Shown here: piece after piece, positions 30,903-31,696 of the stretch
Layout: each line of letters opens with the position of its first letter
How positions within the stretch are numbered: position 1 is the first letter of the stretch
Source: an uncultured bacterium
Lineage (GTDB): Bacteria > Cyanobacteriota > Vampirovibrionia > Gastranaerophilales > Gastranaerophilaceae
Assembly (NCBI GenBank): GCA_900551675.1
Contig: URXH01000010.1
Coordinates: 1 to 31,696 of the forward strand
Reading direction: 5' to 3'
DNA: 31,696 nucleotides
Notes under the pieces: generated by a model
The model's input: only the letters and a program-made list of their open reading frames with translations
Told to the model about the DNA's origin: nothing
Database searches by the model: none
Position numbers and translations under genes: made by a program

Positions 30903-31318
30903 TACACCACCTGCCTGTTTACTAACCCCAACTTGCCCTGCAAATCCTGTGCTATGCCGTCTATAAGGCTTACTTCTGCACGCGGCGTGTCTTTCTCCTG
31001 CAACATCTCCTGCATAAGAACAAGACAATCAATTAAAAGCTTTTGCATAGCTTCAAAATTCTTTTTGTCGTCCTGCTCCAATGCCGGAAGTAAATTCATA
31101 GCTTTAGCAAGATATTCACCGGATGGTAAAGGCAAAATGTCATTACCAAGAAGGCACGTTTCTTTTATTCCGTCAATAAAAGTGTCCAAGCCGTCATAAA
31201 TTCGGTCGGCAAATAAATGCTTAGAGTAAAAATCATCACCTTTGCAAGAATAATGAATATCTTTGGCAAAATTTTGAATGGCTATCAAATAGCAAATAAG
31301 TTTATTAATATTCTCCAT
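30902..31318 (-). CDS. Dps-like ferritin-fold phage protein
   Basis: The 138-residue protein keeps the Dps ferroxidase set with exact spacing: H22 in DIHYSCKG, H34 in YSKHLFADRIY, D49 and E53 in FIDGIKE (gaps of 12, 15 and 4, as in E. coli Dps H51, H63, D78, E82). GDDFYSKHLFADRIYDGLD matches the Dps helix A-B pattern. Dps proteins oxidise iron and shield DNA. It is shorter than typical Dps (about 150-170 residues) and lacks the basic N-terminal tail, so DNA binding is unsure. It is the first late gene. Two terminators stand upstream of it, and its SD (GGGA) is weak. Confidence 0.78.
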   Translation of the reverse strand: MENINKLICYLIAIQNFAKDIHYSCKGDDFYSKHLFADRIYDGLDTFIDGIKETCLLGNDILPLPSGEYLAKAMNLLPALEQDDKKNFEAMQKLLIDCLVLMQEMLQEKDTPRAEVSLIDGIAQDLQGKLGLVNRQVV

Positions 31319-31329
31319 AATTTCCCAAT

Positions 31330-31352
31330 AAAAAAGCCGCGCAATGCGGCTT
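31330..31352 (-). terminator. Intrinsic terminator before the first late gene
   Basis: On the minus strand AAGCCGC (31352-31346) pairs with GCGGCTT (31340-31334) over a 5-nt loop, followed by T4 more (six in all). The T-run ends about 12 bp before the Dps-like ATG. There is no room for a promoter between, so transcription of the late operon must read through it. Confidence 0.75.
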
Positions 31353-31478
31353 TGAGAGTAAGATAATTTTAAAAGGATTTACTCAGTATGTTATATATTC
31401 ACATTCTAACAATAAACGATTTTCAAAGTGGTGTAAAGTGTGCGTTAGTGTGTGTTTTTTTTGAAGGAAACAAGGCAT
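31353..31478. other. Non-coding spacer between the two upstream terminators
   Basis: This AT-rich spacer between terminators contains no gene of note. It has GTGTAAAGTGTGCGTTAGTG and a T8 run near 31455-31462. No convincing promoter with correct spacing was found on the minus strand, although TAGAAT-like -10 sequences occur. A late promoter would have to lie here or further right. Confidence 0.4.
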
Positions 31479-31506
31479 AAAAAAAAGAAGCCACCAAGAG
31501 CCTCTT
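31479..31506 (-). terminator. Terminator after the right-edge membrane gene
   Basis: Read on the minus strand, AAGAGGCT (31506-31499) pairs with GGCTTCTT (31492-31485) around a 6-nt loop with two G-U pairs, then T6. The plus strand would have A-C mismatches, so it works for the minus direction only. It ends the small gene at 31520-31696. Confidence 0.65.
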
Positions 31507-31519
31507 TTGCAACTATATG

Positions 31520-31696
31520 TTAATTCTTTATATTCGGAACATTTATTTTTAATATTGCAAATATTGATAAAAGAATAAATACAATGTTATTCAAAATTTG
31601 ATCTAAAATATATTTTTGTATAGCTTCTACTGTAAAAAATTTCCATAATAAACAACCTGCAATACACGTAATAAAAATAATAGCTAATATAAGCAA
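31520..31696 (-). CDS. Small membrane protein, 5' end cut by window edge
   Basis: Fifty-eight open codons run from the window edge to TAA at 31522-31520. The translation has two hydrophobic helices, LLILAIIFITCIAGCLL near the edge and NIVFILLSIFAILKI near the end, separated by WKFFTVEAIQKYILDQ. It reads as the C-terminal part of a two-helix membrane protein. No family can be named. A minus-strand terminator follows it. It could be a phage lysogeny-side gene or a host gene. Confidence 0.55.
   Translation of the reverse strand: MLILAIIFITCIAGCLLWKFFTVEAIQKYILDQILNNIVFILLSIFAILKINVPNIKN

Noticed and set aside
30903..31028. Longer start for the small pre-terminase gene
   Set aside because: The added part lies wholly inside the Dps-like gene and has unusual composition; TAATG coupling at 30902 is the better start.

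Overview
The window reads as a low-GC bacterial chromosome (standard code; TAA, TAG and TGA all end genes) carrying most of the structural half of a contractile-tailed (myovirus-type) prophage. The host cannot be named from sequence. The AT-rich, lysine-rich metabolic genes would fit a gut anaerobe such as a Gastranaerophilales-type or Firmicutes-type bacterium, but this is a weak guess.

Left flank (1-3.04 kb) is host metabolism: a SulP-family anion transporter on the minus strand, cut by the window edge, and a divergent pair metF-deoC on the plus strand. The 38-bp divergent spacer holds two overlapping promoters whose -10 boxes lie only 6 bp from each start codon, so both mRNAs may be leaderless. 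From 3.04 to 3.44 kb lies an AT-rich junction with an extended -10 promoter, a good Shine-Dalgarno (SD) site, a 28-codon ORF that may be an interrupted host gene, a 23-bp near-perfect palindrome, a tandem 10-mer and the terminator of the phage late operon. This is the likely left prophage boundary.

From 31.3 kb down to 3.4 kb, one long minus-strand late operon reads, in transcription order: Dps-like ferritin, a small protein, small and large terminase, portal with an extra C-terminal domain, a 77-aa protein, Mu gpF-like minor head protein, protease-scaffold with a nested scaffold start, cement protein, DUF2184 major capsid protein, head-tail connector genes, DUF3383-type sheath, tube, tail chaperone with a -1 frameshift extension, tape measure, Dit-like protein, baseplate plug, hub, Gp138-type spike, gpW-like protein, baseplate J, DUF2612 protein, tail fibre, fibre-associated acidic protein, small proteins, DUF1353 protein, a holin-like membrane protein and an M15 peptidase endolysin. 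The set is complete enough to build a particle. Integrase, repressor and replication genes are not in view and should lie to the right.

The main anomaly is a two-gene plus-strand cassette (13.5-15.0 kb) inserted head-on into the tail module: a stand-alone HsdR-N-type PD-(D/E)xK nuclease and a membrane-anchored bacterial PH-domain protein, with their own promoter-like sequence. It looks like a lysogenic-conversion (moron) cassette and a candidate defence or superinfection-exclusion pair. Other unusual structure sits in the gaps between structural genes: a 50-bp GC-rich hairpin repeat present twice (plus a diverged third copy) that supplies the SD of the next gene, a cluster of five small hairpins, a ~77-bp element with terminal inverted repeats, and two terminators placed before the first late gene.
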